Source: Blastomussa wellsi
Lineage: Eukaryota > Cnidaria > Anthozoa > Scleractinia > Plerogyridae
DNA length: 64,000 nucleotides
Direction: 5' to 3'
Assembly: GCA_947652115.1 (NCBI GenBank)
Contig: OX393563.1
Location: 3,298,318-3,362,317, forward strand
Shown piece by piece: positions 47,301 through 60,438 of this stretch (position 1 is the stretch's first letter; each line of letters begins with the position of its first letter). The position numbers were made by a program, and so were the translations under genes. The notes beneath the pieces were generated by a model. The model made no database searches. It was not told the DNA's origin and saw nothing but the letters and a program-made list of their open reading frames with translations.

Positions 47301-50300
47301 GGTAAGAAAAAAACAGAAAATAAATCCTTGCCATGAAGTCAAGGATGCCAAAGGCTAGAAAAAATGAACAGAAAAAATTCTCCCTCTTAGCCCGCTGCGT
47401 AGATGGCTCCTTACGAAACCCCTCGCGGCTTCACCGCTCGCTCGCGCACGCCAGCTAAGCAGGATACTGCCTCTTTTTGGTCTCAGACAAATCGGATAAT
47501 CCCCAATCTCGTCCCCAAAGCCAACAATCCCTCTTTTCCGGCAGAGCCTAGGGGCATGTTCCTCATATGTTCCATAATCACATACAAATTCTCTGTTAAC
47601 AGGAGCCTCACCTCCAGTCTCCGCTCTTCCAGCTCTTGCTCATGCGCATCGCGAGCTTCCTTTAACTGACTCACGTACATTTCAATCTCCTTGTGACACT
47701 CCGCTAGCGACACCTCCATCTTCCTGACCTGTTCCGTGGCTTTATCAGCCTGTTCCTGCATTGTTTCTAGTTTCTGGCCGTGTTGAACTGACTGCGAGTC
47801 TCGTGTTTCAATTTCATGCTTTTGTTCCTGGAGAGCTCGTTCCATTTGGTCAGCAAGTGACTTCTTGAGATTTAGTTCTTGGCGAGAGGCTAAACACAAG
47901 ATGATAACACGATAAACTCACTTCTACATGTACCCGGCAACACACTTGTAGCAAAAGTAACAGTTGCCGAGAACACAGAGCAGGTCCACTCTCGCTTAGT
48001 GCAAGGCCCTCGTCGAACGTCTTTCTTTTTTATTTTTTTTTTTGCGAGAGACATCCAGGATTCAACACGAAAAAATCCCTACTGACGACACAGTACTACA
48101 GAAATTTGTGCTGTTAAGTAATTACAACATTATTCGTGCGACGTATTCCGCTCTAAAAACTGATTGCAATGGCCTTAAAATTAACTGGGCCATTTATATG
48201 AAACCTTGGAAAACGTGGCTTGGCAGACTCAGAAAAAACCAACCATGTTAGTGTTAGTTCCCATTTTCCTTATCGAAGTTAAAGTTAAAAGCCAAAACCA
48301 AAGTAATCATTCTGGCCAATCACGAAAGACACAGCCAATTCCGTGAACCAATCAAACTCGAATAAAATACATGTAGCCGACACAAAGCGCGGGAAAACGT
48401 TCGCCAATCCTAAGCGTAGTAATGCAAAACTACGGGTTTGCATGATGTAACTAGCTCTGCGACAAGAGTGGATTTTAAGTCGCAATTTTTTTAAGTTGCC
48501 CTTTTGACACGTTTCACGGATACGAGTACCATAAATGAACGAGCGTGTTTTCAGTGCAAGAGATTAAACTTGACGATACTCTACCTGCCAAAGAGGTTTC
48601 CAAGTGAACCACAATAGCGTTTTTTTCTTCAAATGTTCTCTGTAACTGAAGTAAAGAAACATTTCTAAGTAAACCATAATAAAGATTAATTGCTTTTGCT
48701 GTAGCGATCACGCCTCTGGGGCTACGTAATGAGTACCTCTATAGGTGGCGTTGTACCAGAGGGTCTGTTTTGTAAATTTTCAATAACGAAACGACAGTTT
48801 TCAATTTACAGAACATGTTTCGACATTCTCATGTCATCTTCAGTTGCAAATGAGCTTTTAACGGTTGTACATTTGAATTTTCCCACTTAAGATGCAATGC
48901 CTCTTTGATTTTAATTTTGAAATTTGAGGCGGCAGAATCTAAGATCGTGAAACATTCTGTATCACACGTCATGACAGGCCCTAGATGACTGCAGGTAAAT
49001 TTTGTAAATTTGTAAATTTTGTAATTAACGTTTTGTTGTTGTTGTTGTGAATTAATAAATAGAGTAATCTCACGAGTGATATGAACACAGACATCGACTC
49101 CAGCGTTGGCATGATTAGTGCAGCGAGGCCACCTTTTGTAACAGACAATTCGTCTTTTTCCATACCTCCTCTATTTGTCTCTGTAGTTCATGACACTGTT
49201 CGCCGTGTAACGCCTTTACTCTGTCCACAAGCGACGCAGATTCCTTCAGTTCAATATCCTTGGCTTCCAGTACTCCCTCCAACTCACCAATTCGTCGGGT
49301 CCTGGTCTCTAGCTCCTCCTGAAGCTCCTTTTGTTTTGCTTCATGTAAACCTGATTCTGATGTCCTGTAATTTAGCTGTTTCTCGATGCCAACCAAACGC
49401 GAGGTCGCTTGGCGGACCTCAAAAAGTAAAGAAACTATAATTAATAGATATCTTAAAGATGCAAACATTGTGCGAAATGATGGGCAGTGTTCGTCTGATT
49501 GAATTATGATGTATATTTATTATGGAAAAATTGTCACGTTGCCCATATATGGTCATTATGCTCTCAATATCCGTCAACAGCAGCAAGAAGTCTCGCAAAG
49601 CGCCGCATAACGGCAACTTTTCTAGCTGTAAAATGTTCTTCGTTGACAATTTGTTTAATAATAAAATAATTATCCCGCTCAATCTTGCGGAATATCGTCT
49701 GATATCAACTCGGCCTACGATATTCCGCGCGATTTCACAGGATAATTGTTAATTATGAGTATTATTTAACAAAATTTTTACCTCTCGCTGAAGCGCGCCA
49801 TTTTCTGAAATCTTTTCTTCTAACTCGTTCTGTAAATCGACCACCTTGAGATTTCTCTGACCAAGTTTGCTTTCCAGGGAAGCAATTTGTGCCATCTTGT
49901 CCGCCAGCCGTTCTTCTAGTTGTATAGTTGTACCCGAATGACGCGCCAACTCGTCCTCTAAGCGTGTTATGATCTGTTCAAGTTCTTGTTGTTTGCGATC
50001 ACCAATACGACTGCGTTCAACAATGGCAGACAGTTCTGTTCTCAAGCCGTCCATAACTCCGCCATCACCTGCTAAGCCTGGAAAAGAAAGAGAAAAAACT
50101 GGTCACAACTCAAAAAAGTGTAAAACCACGTAATGCTTATAACATTGTTTCCGATCGGCAATGAATAGAAGTCCTTGTTTTGTCCGGTTTCCACCATCAA
50201 AATCGGAAGATTTTTGCCCAAACAGTTTTTGGGTATTATATTCAGGAAAAGCAATTTTCCTCTCCGTCAAAACAATGTAAAAAATTTAGGTATAAATCTA

Positions 50301-53300
50301 TTATACCCACCAAAAGTCTGCGATGAACCTGCCGCCATTTTCCACGCATAAAATTCCCGCGCAATATTTCCTCGTAGCGCATCGGACCGGGAGAACTGAG
50401 CGGCCCTACTCGATAAGCAGGGCCAATCTAACCAGAACCAGCTCTGACAGTTCTCAGAACTCGCGCATACCATTTACGGACAGACCAGTCCGACCGGCCA
50501 GTTCTAACAAATGGAAAGCGCACTTAGAAGTTTACTGACACGCAGGTTACATGAAGGACCTCGCAGTTTAAAGAGACGCTTGGACAATATGCAGGAATTT
50601 TCCTCTGAATTCATAACTGGAGTGCAAACGAATGTACAAAGAAATCTCTGACCAAAACAGTTTTAATTGCGAATCTGATTGCCCTAAAATTTGTAATGTA
50701 TTGCCGAGAAAAAAATGTATTACACAGGTCAAACAAACGGCTGAAGAAATTATTGCAATAAACCATCTACAGTTAGACTATAGCCAAGCCAAAATGTAGT
50801 AAGATGTCAAAACTATTACCAACTGAATACGAACGACTCCGTAAATGACTGTCAAACTATCCCACCCCACCCTAATCAGGCTTATTACTCACCCGCTATG
50901 TGTTTCTGCTGAGCAGCCGCCCGCGCCACAGCAGTTGCCTGTAGTTTTTGAATCTCGGCTTCCTTCAAAGCCAGCTTCAGCTTAAGATCAGCAATAACGG
51001 CCCGCGCTGTTCCACCGCTGCCCGTTACGTGATCGCGCTCGTTTTCTTCGTCGTCCTGTATATAGCTGCCCATGCTGCGTGGGCTGATGCTCTTGTAACC
51101 GTTTATCGTTTGCGTACTGCTGCAGATACCGCTATCACTGGTCTGCAGGTAGAAAGATGTCTGCATCACAAATCATATATAAAAAATAGCACTTTTACTG
51201 CTACGTGTATCATAAAAACGAGGTTCAAGTAAATGTCACATTACCGTATATCTATTGTACTGTGAGCGTAGTTTTACAAAAGCGGTTAAAGCACTTGTCC
51301 AGGTTCATAAATTGTGAGTTGAACAAGCATAAGGCAGCATACGAAATAGATAAATCCGCCAATTTTCGCTCGTTCGTTTTCAACAAAATCTGATATCTCA
51401 TACATCACGTTTTTGTCTTATTCACGCTACATGTATTTAGTGTGGATAAACGTCTGTGGAATAACGATTATAGAGACAAAATGTAAAGAAAAAAGAGGAA
51501 TCCTGAACATTACAGGAAGCATACCATATTTAAACAACAGTTTCCCATAAAGGCCAGTTAACATTCTCCTATGCAACTTATGTCGCGCTCGAACTCGAGA
51601 TGAAAAACACTCAAAATTGCCTGTATACATGTACACATGTAAACTTCCGGCGATTTTGTCGCAGCGATAATCGCCGCAAGTTTACACTTAAGATTTCAAA
51701 CGCAAGCTAGAGCGCGACAAAAATTGTCAGTGTGCAAACGGGCCTAAAAATGGAGTTGCCTAGCCCCTATAAAAACGCTTACAGAAGGCGTAGCAATCAC
51801 GTGTTCCTTCATACTCTGTTCCTGAACCTGATGAACCAGTTCTTCCAGTCTTGCCATGTGGAGTTTAGTTTCCTCAATCTCGCGCTGGTATTGGATAATT
51901 TTCTCGCGTTGTTTCTCTACAGTACTTTGTAGCTCACCCTTGTCTTTTAAAAACAGTTCATTTTTTCTTAGTTCGTTTTCGATTCTGCCAATTTTCTGGC
52001 TCTGGCGTGAGATGGTCGCTCGTAAACTAGTATTTTCGTGCTGCATAGAAGTCTGGCTATCATCCTTGGCGGTTCCTTCGACTTGGAGAAGTCTACAGTG
52101 GAAGAAAATGCTTTGCTTGTAACTGTAAATTGACTAATGTATTTAAAGTTCTCAGCTTATAGTTCTTGCCAACCGTGATCTGATATTGCAACTTTAATTC
52201 GTACAACTCTATCTATAAAAACATCCCAAATTTACCTCGTTTCTGTTTATTCCCTAAAACACCAAGTTTTGGCGACATTTAAAATTGCGGTTAGTCGATT
52301 TTTCCTCTTTTTCTTCTTTTTCACTCAAATTTCTAAGCATTTCTGTGTGTATCTCATGCTCAATGAACTCTGTCACTCTGATCTGGGTATCATTGGAAAG
52401 ATCTTTTCCTCCTGCAGAGATTGAGTATAACTAAAGTGAACCTTTTTCGGTAAAAGATGATGACGTCAGAAGCGGAACAAAGGCCAATGTTCGTCATGGC
52501 CGCTTTTGGCCGGCACAGCATGGGTTAAAATGTACCAATTTCAAAATCTTTTAACATGGAAAAAAAAACGTCGACGTGAAGGAGAACGATTATAAATTAG
52601 ATTATAAATTTTCAATTTTCAACATTTTTCTAACCTTATCTCTTCCTGAAGATCTGTCATTTGCGCCTGTAACATGGCTTCTCTCTCCAACAGGTCGTCT
52701 TTTTCCCGTTGGGACTGGGCACTAAACTCCTTCCAATATCTCTCGCGGTCTGAGTGCTGTGATAGAGATACCAGAACGGTATAAACTGACAGGAAAAGAC
52801 GATGGCAATTTACTTGTCCCCTTTCTTAGCCAGAAAAGTCGTGGTCTTCACTGGAATTTGGCAATGTTAAACTCAGAATCGTATGTTACCTGTTTCCTTA
52901 GTGATTTGATTGTGGTATCCTGTTCTGCAAGTTTGTCTGAGAGCTCCTCAATATTTCTCAAAGCTTCCTCAAGATGATCTTCTGCCCTGTTTCAAAAGGA
53001 CCAAGATAATAATTATTGATCACTTTTACTAACAAATGGGATTTTATTAATCATACAGGTTGTTTTGCATACTTCTTTCTTAGCTTAGCTTCCTCCCTCA
53101 GTTCATTTTCAGCTATTGTTGATGATTCAAGAACACTTCTGAGTTCTTCTGTTTTGGATTGAAGTTCTTCTCTGCAGTCTTGCAAAGTTTGCTCTGCAAA
53201 TCTAATTAACAAAGTGTGGAATAAACACTCAGTCTGTTACAATGACATTATGGATAGCTATCTACAAAGAAAATGTAAATTTATGCCAGCTTTCTGTCTG

Positions 53301-56300
53301 TTGTTGTTGTTGTTTGGAGGGGAAGAAGGATTGATTTTTCTGCTACGTTTTATTGTCTTATAATAATTTTATTATAAAACTGCCCAATTTTTCATGAAGG
53401 TCACTCAGACTTTAGCAAAAAAGGTATACAAATCCAATGTGTGCAAAGGGCTACAGCTACATGTACCTAGTTCTGCACACATTGCGTGCCTATAATGCTA
53501 GTATAATTAGGATTGAAATGTGACAGTGTACAAAGGGTACAGCTACGTACATAACTCCCTGCACACATTCCTACAGCTGCAAAGTTCTCTTTACATATTG
53601 CATGCCTACAATACTGATATGATAGGTCTGCAATGTGTGGGGAGGGCTACAGCTGCATAGCTCTCTGCACACATTTGCATTGATTCTCTATAATGCTAGT
53701 ATGATAGGTCTGTAATGTGTGCAAAGGGCTACAGCTACATAGCCTTCTGCATGCATCAATACTAGTATGATAGGTCTCAAATGTATGCAAATTGCTACAA
53801 CTGAAAAGCTCTCTGCACATGTTGCATGCCTATGACACTAGAACACTTTTTTTGACTGTCAGATGACATGAACTTACCTTACAGCATCTTCCTGTGAGGC
53901 CAGGTCTGACTCTAAACTCACAATCCTGTCTTCCAGTGGAGGAAGTCTATTCCTTTCAACATCCACCTCTTGACTTAGAATTTTCACCTATTTGAAATGT
54001 TAAACAAAAGTTAACTATGGTGCTGCAAAACTCTCATGAACATACTAAAGAGTTATTCAGTGGTTTCAAATGTAGCAGGAATACATCACTCAGGATTTGG
54101 CACTTTTAAATAAAGTCATGTTTACTTAGAAGCTCAGGACTAACTAACAGCCAGACAAATTCATGCTCACAGCTGGTCAATTTTCAATGAAACATTAACC
54201 ACTGGTTATTTTGTTAAATAAAAAGGCACTGCCAAAGCAACACAAATTCTTATTCATAACAGTATTTTATTAGGAATGAGCTTTGGAAATTCTCATGACT
54301 GTTTGCAGAAACATGAACTGTCTAACTTGCAGCATACAAATGTCAAGTTGTCATCATTGTCGATGACTTTTCCTTGACACACATTTAAATTCCATGACTT
54401 TCCAGGTGTGGAAAATGTAGTTAAAAAATTCCATGACTTTCCAGGTTTTCCATGACCCATATCAACCTTGATTCATTGACTGAAGACAATGGTAACATTT
54501 CTAGATCAGGGCTTGCTTGCTCAAAGGATGGGTAATGTTATCAACTGGATAAATCACTTCTAAGTGGACCGCATAGTTTCACTCATCCAAAGGATAACAA
54601 TTTCTGTTATGGTCTAGGCTGGCAACTGCTTACCTTGTTTCTAGCCTGGTGTAATTCATAGCTAAGATTCTCTAGTTCCGTCATTAACTTGTGATTCTGG
54701 TTGACAAGTTGAGAGTTTTCTTCACGTTGCCTGGACAGTTTTTTAATCATTGTGTCATGATCATAGTCACTAGCACTTCCAAAAGATCGGCTATCCAGCT
54801 GTCAGGAAAAAAAATTGCCAGAATTTTGTTACACAACTGCAGTGAGAAGAATGATTCAAATAAGCACCGAGTAACATCTTAACAAATAAACAAAGAGTTT
54901 TTGTGTGGCTTCCATGAAGTGAGCCACATTATGCAAATGTCGGAATGGACATCAAAGACATCAAAGAAGACAACAAACATTTCTATCAAAACAATGATTT
55001 ACATGCAAAGGGATAGCAGGATGGGCGATTGGATAAATTTATGTGCAGACAAATTTATTTGGCTTAGTACTTTTTCTGCTTAAAGGCGATGCCTAACAAG
55101 TCCATTCAGGACATGCATGTGTCCTTTGCACTGCGCTGATCGCCACATTGGCAACCTTTTAAGCAAAGCTTTCACTCGCCATGGTGTGCAGAATGGTTGC
55201 AGCATGGAGTGCTGGTTGGTGTTGTGGAGGGAGGAAACATGGAGAAAACCACTGGAGCGAGGACACTTCCAAGGACCAACAACAAACTCAACCCACATAT
55301 GGTACAGGGTCCGTGAATGGAACCCGTGGCACATTAGAGGGAGGCAAGCAATCCCACAACTGTGTTATCTCTGAAATTGTACGGCAACCTGTCCCAGTAC
55401 GAGGAACTGGACAATCCTGACAGCTCCTTTAGTTCGGGTCACAGCTAAGTATTTTAAGTACTAACACTGCATTCCTACATGTACTTCTCCCAATTGTTAT
55501 GAAGCTTTACTGCACTTAGTTTGTTGCATTTCATTTTTTTAACCACGCCATTTCATTTACAAGACAATAACAATAGACATGCAGCAAACGCCATATGATT
55601 ATTTTACACCATGTGACAGTGTAATGCACAATGTGAAAATTACTGATGTGAATTCAAAGAAACAATTTCAAAATGCACCTCTTGGTCCCTTGGGGATAAA
55701 TGAGTGGATCCATTTCTGAGATCTGGATATGATGACCTGAGAGCCTGGGAAGAGCCAATCAATGGTGTGCCTCTGCGACCCTTAGATGAAAGGTTTGGCT
55801 CTGAACCAGCTGGGGTAAGGTCAGCCAAGGTCAACACCTGACCAGCAGCACTTTCAGGAGATGACGAATAGCTTCTTCTTGGACCATTTAAGCTGAGAAA
55901 TGCAAAAATTAGTTTGTTAATGTTTGATGGTTCAGTTGCTGCTAGCAGAGTGTGGTATGATGCACAGAGATGAAGGCCTGCACCTCCCCCTCCACCCCAT
56001 CCAAGAAAGAGACCCAAGAAAGAAAAGAGACTCTGCCAGCCAAGGGTGAATTCCAACAAGCAACATAGGCCAAAACAAAGAATGGTTAATGGTTGTTTTA
56101 ACATATTTTGATTTCCTTTGTATTTTGAGCTTCAACTTCACGTTTATCTTGAGGTTTGTTGAGCACAAGAGATATACGTGAAACAAAAACTGTTCAGCAA
56201 TAATTGTAATTAGCCATCTTTCTTGACTGAAATTTCAAAAAAGACAAATGAATTTCCTTCAGTTTCCAACACAGGACATTTTAAAATTCTGACAAGCGAT

Positions 56301-57999
56301 GTGCCCCACACCCCCCACCCCTCAAGAAAGGGGTTCATTCCCCCTCAGTTGAACCCAGCAAATTTTACTCCCAATCGCAATGCACGCTCTGGCATAGTAT
56401 TGCTGGAATATCCACCAATTTCTGCTTGGTATTTCTAGCACCACTAACCTTAACTCTTCACCACTTGGGCGAAAACTGCGATCTGTTGTTTCCGCTCTAG
56501 TTTCAAAGGAAGTCTGCTTTTGACGGGCTGATTGGGATTTTCTGATCAGTAATATAATCAGTAAAATAGGAATATTTAATACACCATTATCTTGAGTGGT
56601 CACTGTGTTAGACATATATTTTTTATGGAAAAAATTAGTGACAAAACTTTTTAATTTTGCTAACTTCGCCCAAGGAGGCATTTTTGGCTTGAAACCCTCA
56701 GCCCTCTGGAAATTCCATTTTAGAATCATAATTCTGTTAAAAAAATTTTCATTGATAATGTAGAAATGTGAATGACAAAAAGGCAGACACAACCAAATAA
56801 AATGAAAAGTGCTTTCGGGCATGTATTAACTGTAATTAACTAAACCGTTTAAAAAAATATTGAATATACTGGTATACTACGTCATTTTAGATCTAGTTAA
56901 CTTATAGTTAGAAGAGAGCTATGAAATATTCATGACTAAATTGGTCTAAACAAGAGACGACTTCCTAAAGAACGCAAATACTCTATGATTACTGTTAAAA
57001 TATGTTCAAATGTCCAAACATGTTAACTAAACATTTCGCCCTGTGTTTCACACAGCTTGTCTACAAAGATAATCCACAGTCATGTCAGTTAACATAAGAA
57101 AGATTCCTTTGTAAACCAAGCTGATTGTGTATATTGGGGCAACAAATTATCAAAAATTTTGGATAAAGGGAAAGAAAAAGTCGCAAGCATCTAAAATCAG
57201 GAATAAGTGTACATTTTTCGTGGCCTTGGTAACGACACATGGACGTCGGAACGCGGGCAAAATTTTTCAGTTTTTACTTGTCTCATATGTTGGAATTTTT
57301 TTTGGCCAACTTATCTCCGTGCAATTGGGCGACAAAAAACTACGATTGGCGTTTAAATATTGAACGGATCGTTAGTGAAAATGTCACAAGCGATTTAGTT
57401 CAATACGAAAGTCGAAACTCGTGTAACAATTGTTTACACAGCACTGACTATGCTTAGAAACTTTTGAAGCTCTTGTAAATACGTGAACCTCACTCGCGCA
57501 CGAACTCATTAGGACATCGTAAGTTTTCAATCTCGAAAGAAGCTTTTATTTTAGAGCTTGCTAATGCACTTCATACTTTTGCTGTTGTACAACGTATCTA
57601 CTTTTAGCACAAATGTGATCTCCCGTGGTGTGATCTGATCACTTTTATTAAATCAAAACTTCAGTGATCGAAACAAGTCAAAACAGCACGAACTCACAAA
57701 TTGTGAATTGGACGTCCGAAATTTGAAATAACTGCACTGATTGCAAAGCATTTGTAAGGTTACTAGCAGTTTATAACTAAACTTGTTATTGCATCTTTAG
57801 TTTAGCTAAAGAATATAATTATGTAGTTTTAGAAATCTTACCCGTTTGTTGCATGCGGTGGATTCAAACTCTGAAGGGATTGCTCAGTCTGAAGTAGTCT
57901 TCGTCGCAAATCATAGCAGTCTCTCATCAAAGGATCATCCTCGACGCCAGATTTAACGCTGGTGCTCACACTGCTACTTACGCTCGATCTTCGACTCAT
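41367..57999 (-). CDS. CCDC18: CCDC18 orthologue, long coiled-coil centriolar-satellite protein
   Basis: 23 coding exons in transcript order: 57999-57842, 56541-56449, 55892-55679, 54798-54634, 53987-53878, 53201-53073, 52986-52890, 52756-52635, 52092-51783, 51142-50893, 50077-49782, 49417-49166, 48645-48585, 47889-47612, 47094-46537, 45833-45582, 45248-45132, 45046-44903, 44386-44300, 43860-43618, 43248-43006, 42557-41878, 41463-41367. Every phase agrees: 1651 aa (human about 1450). A Ser-rich N-terminus (1-155) precedes nearly continuous heptad coiled coil (about 156-1393) and a disordered tail. Orthology rests on blocks that I recognise from human CCDC18: LLQTEQSLQSL, NHKLMTELENLSYELHQAR, DLKLKLALKEAEIQKL, ALQERQWELKQKAAQVTQLD, QELRLAREQLQN and AKELGAAQVREAQAEAR. 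The vertebrate protein is linked to centriolar satellites; its molecular role is poorly known. No enzyme domain. Confidence 0.9.
43393..43515. mobile_element. Palindromic MITE in CCDC18 intron 20
   Basis: TGAACAGATTGAGGTGTCTAA at the left and its mirror at the right differ at two positions. ACACGAAGCGTGGAATCG pairs perfectly with CGATTCCACGCTTCGTGT. The central loop is about 25 bases. Low divergence suggests a fairly young copy. Confidence 0.85.
44532..44703. mobile_element. TIR element in CCDC18 intron 18
   Basis: CAATAGACCATTTCCGAG at the left matches the reversed right end CAATAAGCCATTTCCGAG. Inner CAAGACGAGTCTTG and CAAGACTCGTTTTGAAA blocks add secondary pairing. No coding frame. Confidence 0.75.
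48804..48966 (-). mobile_element. Penelope-like element remnant: GIY-YIG endonuclease tail plus hammerhead-like motif
   Basis: On the minus strand, 48966-48829 reads through 45 residues to a TGA. It includes FTILDSAASNF, KIKIKEALHL and KWENSN, which match the usual C-terminus of the Penelope-like endonuclease ('ILD.A.S.F.LKIKEAL.I.W'). The stop codon falls inside a hammerhead-like fold: stem I ATTTGCA/TGTAAAT, core CTGAAGA (48843-48837), one extra U, stem II GACAT/ATGTC with loop GAGA, and GAAA (48821-48818). The triplet is GUU. Only about 160 bases remain, in CCDC18 intron 12 on the same strand as the host gene. Confidence 0.75.
51638..51686. repeat. Hairpin with 18-bp stem in CCDC18 intron 9
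   Basis: TGTAAACTTCCGGCGATT and AATCGCCGCAAGTTTACA pair with one mismatch around a 13-base loop. Probably the remains of a palindromic element. Confidence 0.65.
53430..53850. repeat. Tandem repeat of ~70-110 bp units in CCDC18 intron 5
   Basis: About five diverged units, each containing AATGTGTGCAAAGGGCTACA, then CTGCACACAT, GCATGCCTA and ACTAGTATGATAGGTCT. Units start near 53438, 53518, 53630, 53718 and 53782 with variable length. The array occupies most of the intron between exons 6 and 5 without touching splice sites. Confidence 0.8.
55200..55375 (-). mobile_element. SINE copy in CCDC18 intron 3
   Basis: Read on the minus strand it has CACGGGTTCCATTCACGG in B-box position and the body ATATGTGGGTTGAGTTTGTTG shared with the SINE at 29482-29626. 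The A box is not recognisable, so the head is decayed or belongs to a different tRNA source. Confidence 0.65.
56542..57841. other. CCDC18 intron 1
   Basis: 1.3 kb of AT-rich intron. No further exon is required, because exon 1 (ending GG) and exon 2 (starting A) restore a glycine codon. No repeat recognised. Confidence 0.6.
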
Positions 58000-60438
58000 C
58001 TTTCAAGCTTTCCTCTCCACAAATTCATAATAATATCTTGTTCTTTTGCTGTGCTGTGTTCAAAGGTGACAAGATCGCGATGGACGCGCTAAAATAATGC
58101 GTTCTTCGGCGATTCTACAACGCTTCGCAGGACCAACAACTTCAAAGTTAATCCAGTGACATCTTCACCACCTTACTGATCCTGAGAATTTTCCAAACTG
58201 TAGGGAAAGACTAAGTATTTCTTTTTCCCGAAATAAATTTCCCAAAGACAAATTTTGGCGTTTGATCAACGCAAAATTTGAAATTCGTCCCGAGTCTCTG
58301 TTGACACATGCAACGAAAAACCGCCGCGGAAGTTGAATGGGTTACAAGTCCCTGTGATTTCCATGAACCAATCAGAACGATGTATTGTAATCAACGAACC
58401 AATCAACTAACCCGACAGTGAGTGAGTTGCGCTTCATTGCCTCAAGACAAATTGCGAAAAAAATTAATGAAAATGGTGTCGAAAACGCTATAATTGCATT
58501 TATGTTTATTGTCACAAAAGGAATTTGCTTAAAAAATATTACTGTGATATGATTATCATGCCAGAGCTGTGTTCACAATCTCTAAATTCTCGCGCGGCCA
58601 TTCGCTCCGTTTCTTGTTTTTTTTTTTTTATGGATTTTGGCTTGTTTTCATCTCACGAAAAGCATCGAAAGTTTGAAAGATTTCACCGAGCTAATAAGTG
58701 CCACAGATAATTACGAGAGAGAGGTTGTTTAAACTAAAACATGAAATCTATTTTTAATTCTAAACACAGGAAGTACTAATTTACCGTTTACCAGAAATTA
58801 AGATTTCAAAGATGAAAGTGTCAAATTTTGAATGACAAGATAGGATGGAGGATCACAGGTGCATCGTTCTCATAAATGATCTGTTTGTACAACAAAGATT
58901 CTTTTTGCTTTTTAGTTTGTTTGGCAATCTAATTAAGTTCCTCGTTCATTATCTCCGAGATTAAAATCAATGTATACGTTTTGCCGCTGCTAGCGCATGG
59001 CACGCGAAAAGTTGAAAAAGTACGTCCCGATATAAAGATGTACGCACAACGTTCTAAATTTGTATCAAGTTCGCTGCCAATTGTTTTGAATGTATACAAA
59101 ACAGATTTATGTGCATTGTTTGGCTAAATATACTTGAACTTCCCAGAACAGTTTGAACTTCCCAAAACAGTTTGTAAAAACCAATAAATGAATTATTTTT
59201 CCTGTTTAAAAGGGGCATTGCGCAAAATGGTGTCCGACGAAAAAAGCAATCTAGGCGTCACTCCGAATAAATAGAAGGGATCATAAAGCTTAGAACGAAA
59301 ATTAAACATTTAAAATCAACTTTCCTCTTTAAAAATAAGATCTTCTAATATACTGGGTAAAGTATAGAACCCTTCACGATTTAATGGGAATTATGGGTTA
59401 CAAAGAAACAAAGCGGCAAAAGATACCTTTTTCTTCAAACTTCCGTTCTTGATAAAAACTTTTACTGTACATAGAGAATCCCCTTTTCTACGTATACTAA
59501 CGTGAGTCCAATTATTGGAGTATCGGAGATGCTATTTTTAAATTGTAACTTGATTGGCTCACAAAAATGACTCGATCTCATCGGCTCAAAAAACGCTGGT
59601 AAACCACCTGGAAAAGGGGTTTCGCCATCCACATTATAAGTTTCGTCTCCAAATTTGAACTCGGAATTCTAGATCTGCTGCTTTGTTTCTTTATTGCCCA
59701 TAATGCCCCTAATGTCGTGAAGGGGTTTATTATACAAAAAATTACTGTCAGAGACAACCATGAACAATATTTCATTTATTATTTCCTTGGCAGATACCCT
59801 ATTTTAGCTGCTACAATATTTCAATATATTTAAAACGTAACTTGATAAAACAAGAAACTCTATCGTTAGTACGTTTACTCCATAAAATTTTAACTTTCTC
59901 ATTTTTAAATACTATTATTAACAACCATGTCAAAAGCATTAATAAAAATTATTTTGCATCAAAAATTTGTGAATGGTAACATGAATATAATTCAATGATC
60001 CACCGTACATTTTACCGCAATACAGTGGAAACATAACGCAGTCCATGCCAGAGGGAATATAGAAAGCCACGACTTAACAAAATTCTTTCCGGTACGAACA
60101 AAGAGCTTTTCTTTGCGTTTTTAGAATTTTTGTGGGTAAATGTATCAGTCGCCATTTTATCGTTACGGTGGATTGGAGAGAATTTTCGAAATCATATTTC
60201 CATCAAAAACTTATTTGTAAACGGAAAGTCAATAAACAATTTATTTATTTTTGCGTTCTCGTTGACGATTTTTTCTCACCGCTGAACGACAACTGAATAA
60301 TTTTTTTGCAGATATTTTATGCTATTGATGGGAGAAGACCAGAGAGTTGCAAACAATTTTCTTTGGCCAAAAAGGGATTAATCATTTTGAGGAACAAAGA
60401 AGAAAGATTAAGAACAATAAGACGATAACTGTTGCTAG
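58000..60438. other. Intergenic region upstream of CCDC18 and downstream of the SCYL3-like gene
   Basis: Holds the CCDC18 promoter at its left end; an ATTGGTTC/GAACCAATC-type CCAAT word lies near 58367-58375, and another near 58397-58403. The remaining 2 kb is AT-rich, with no gene, tandem array or palindrome that I can support. Both flanking genes are on the minus strand. Confidence 0.5.
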
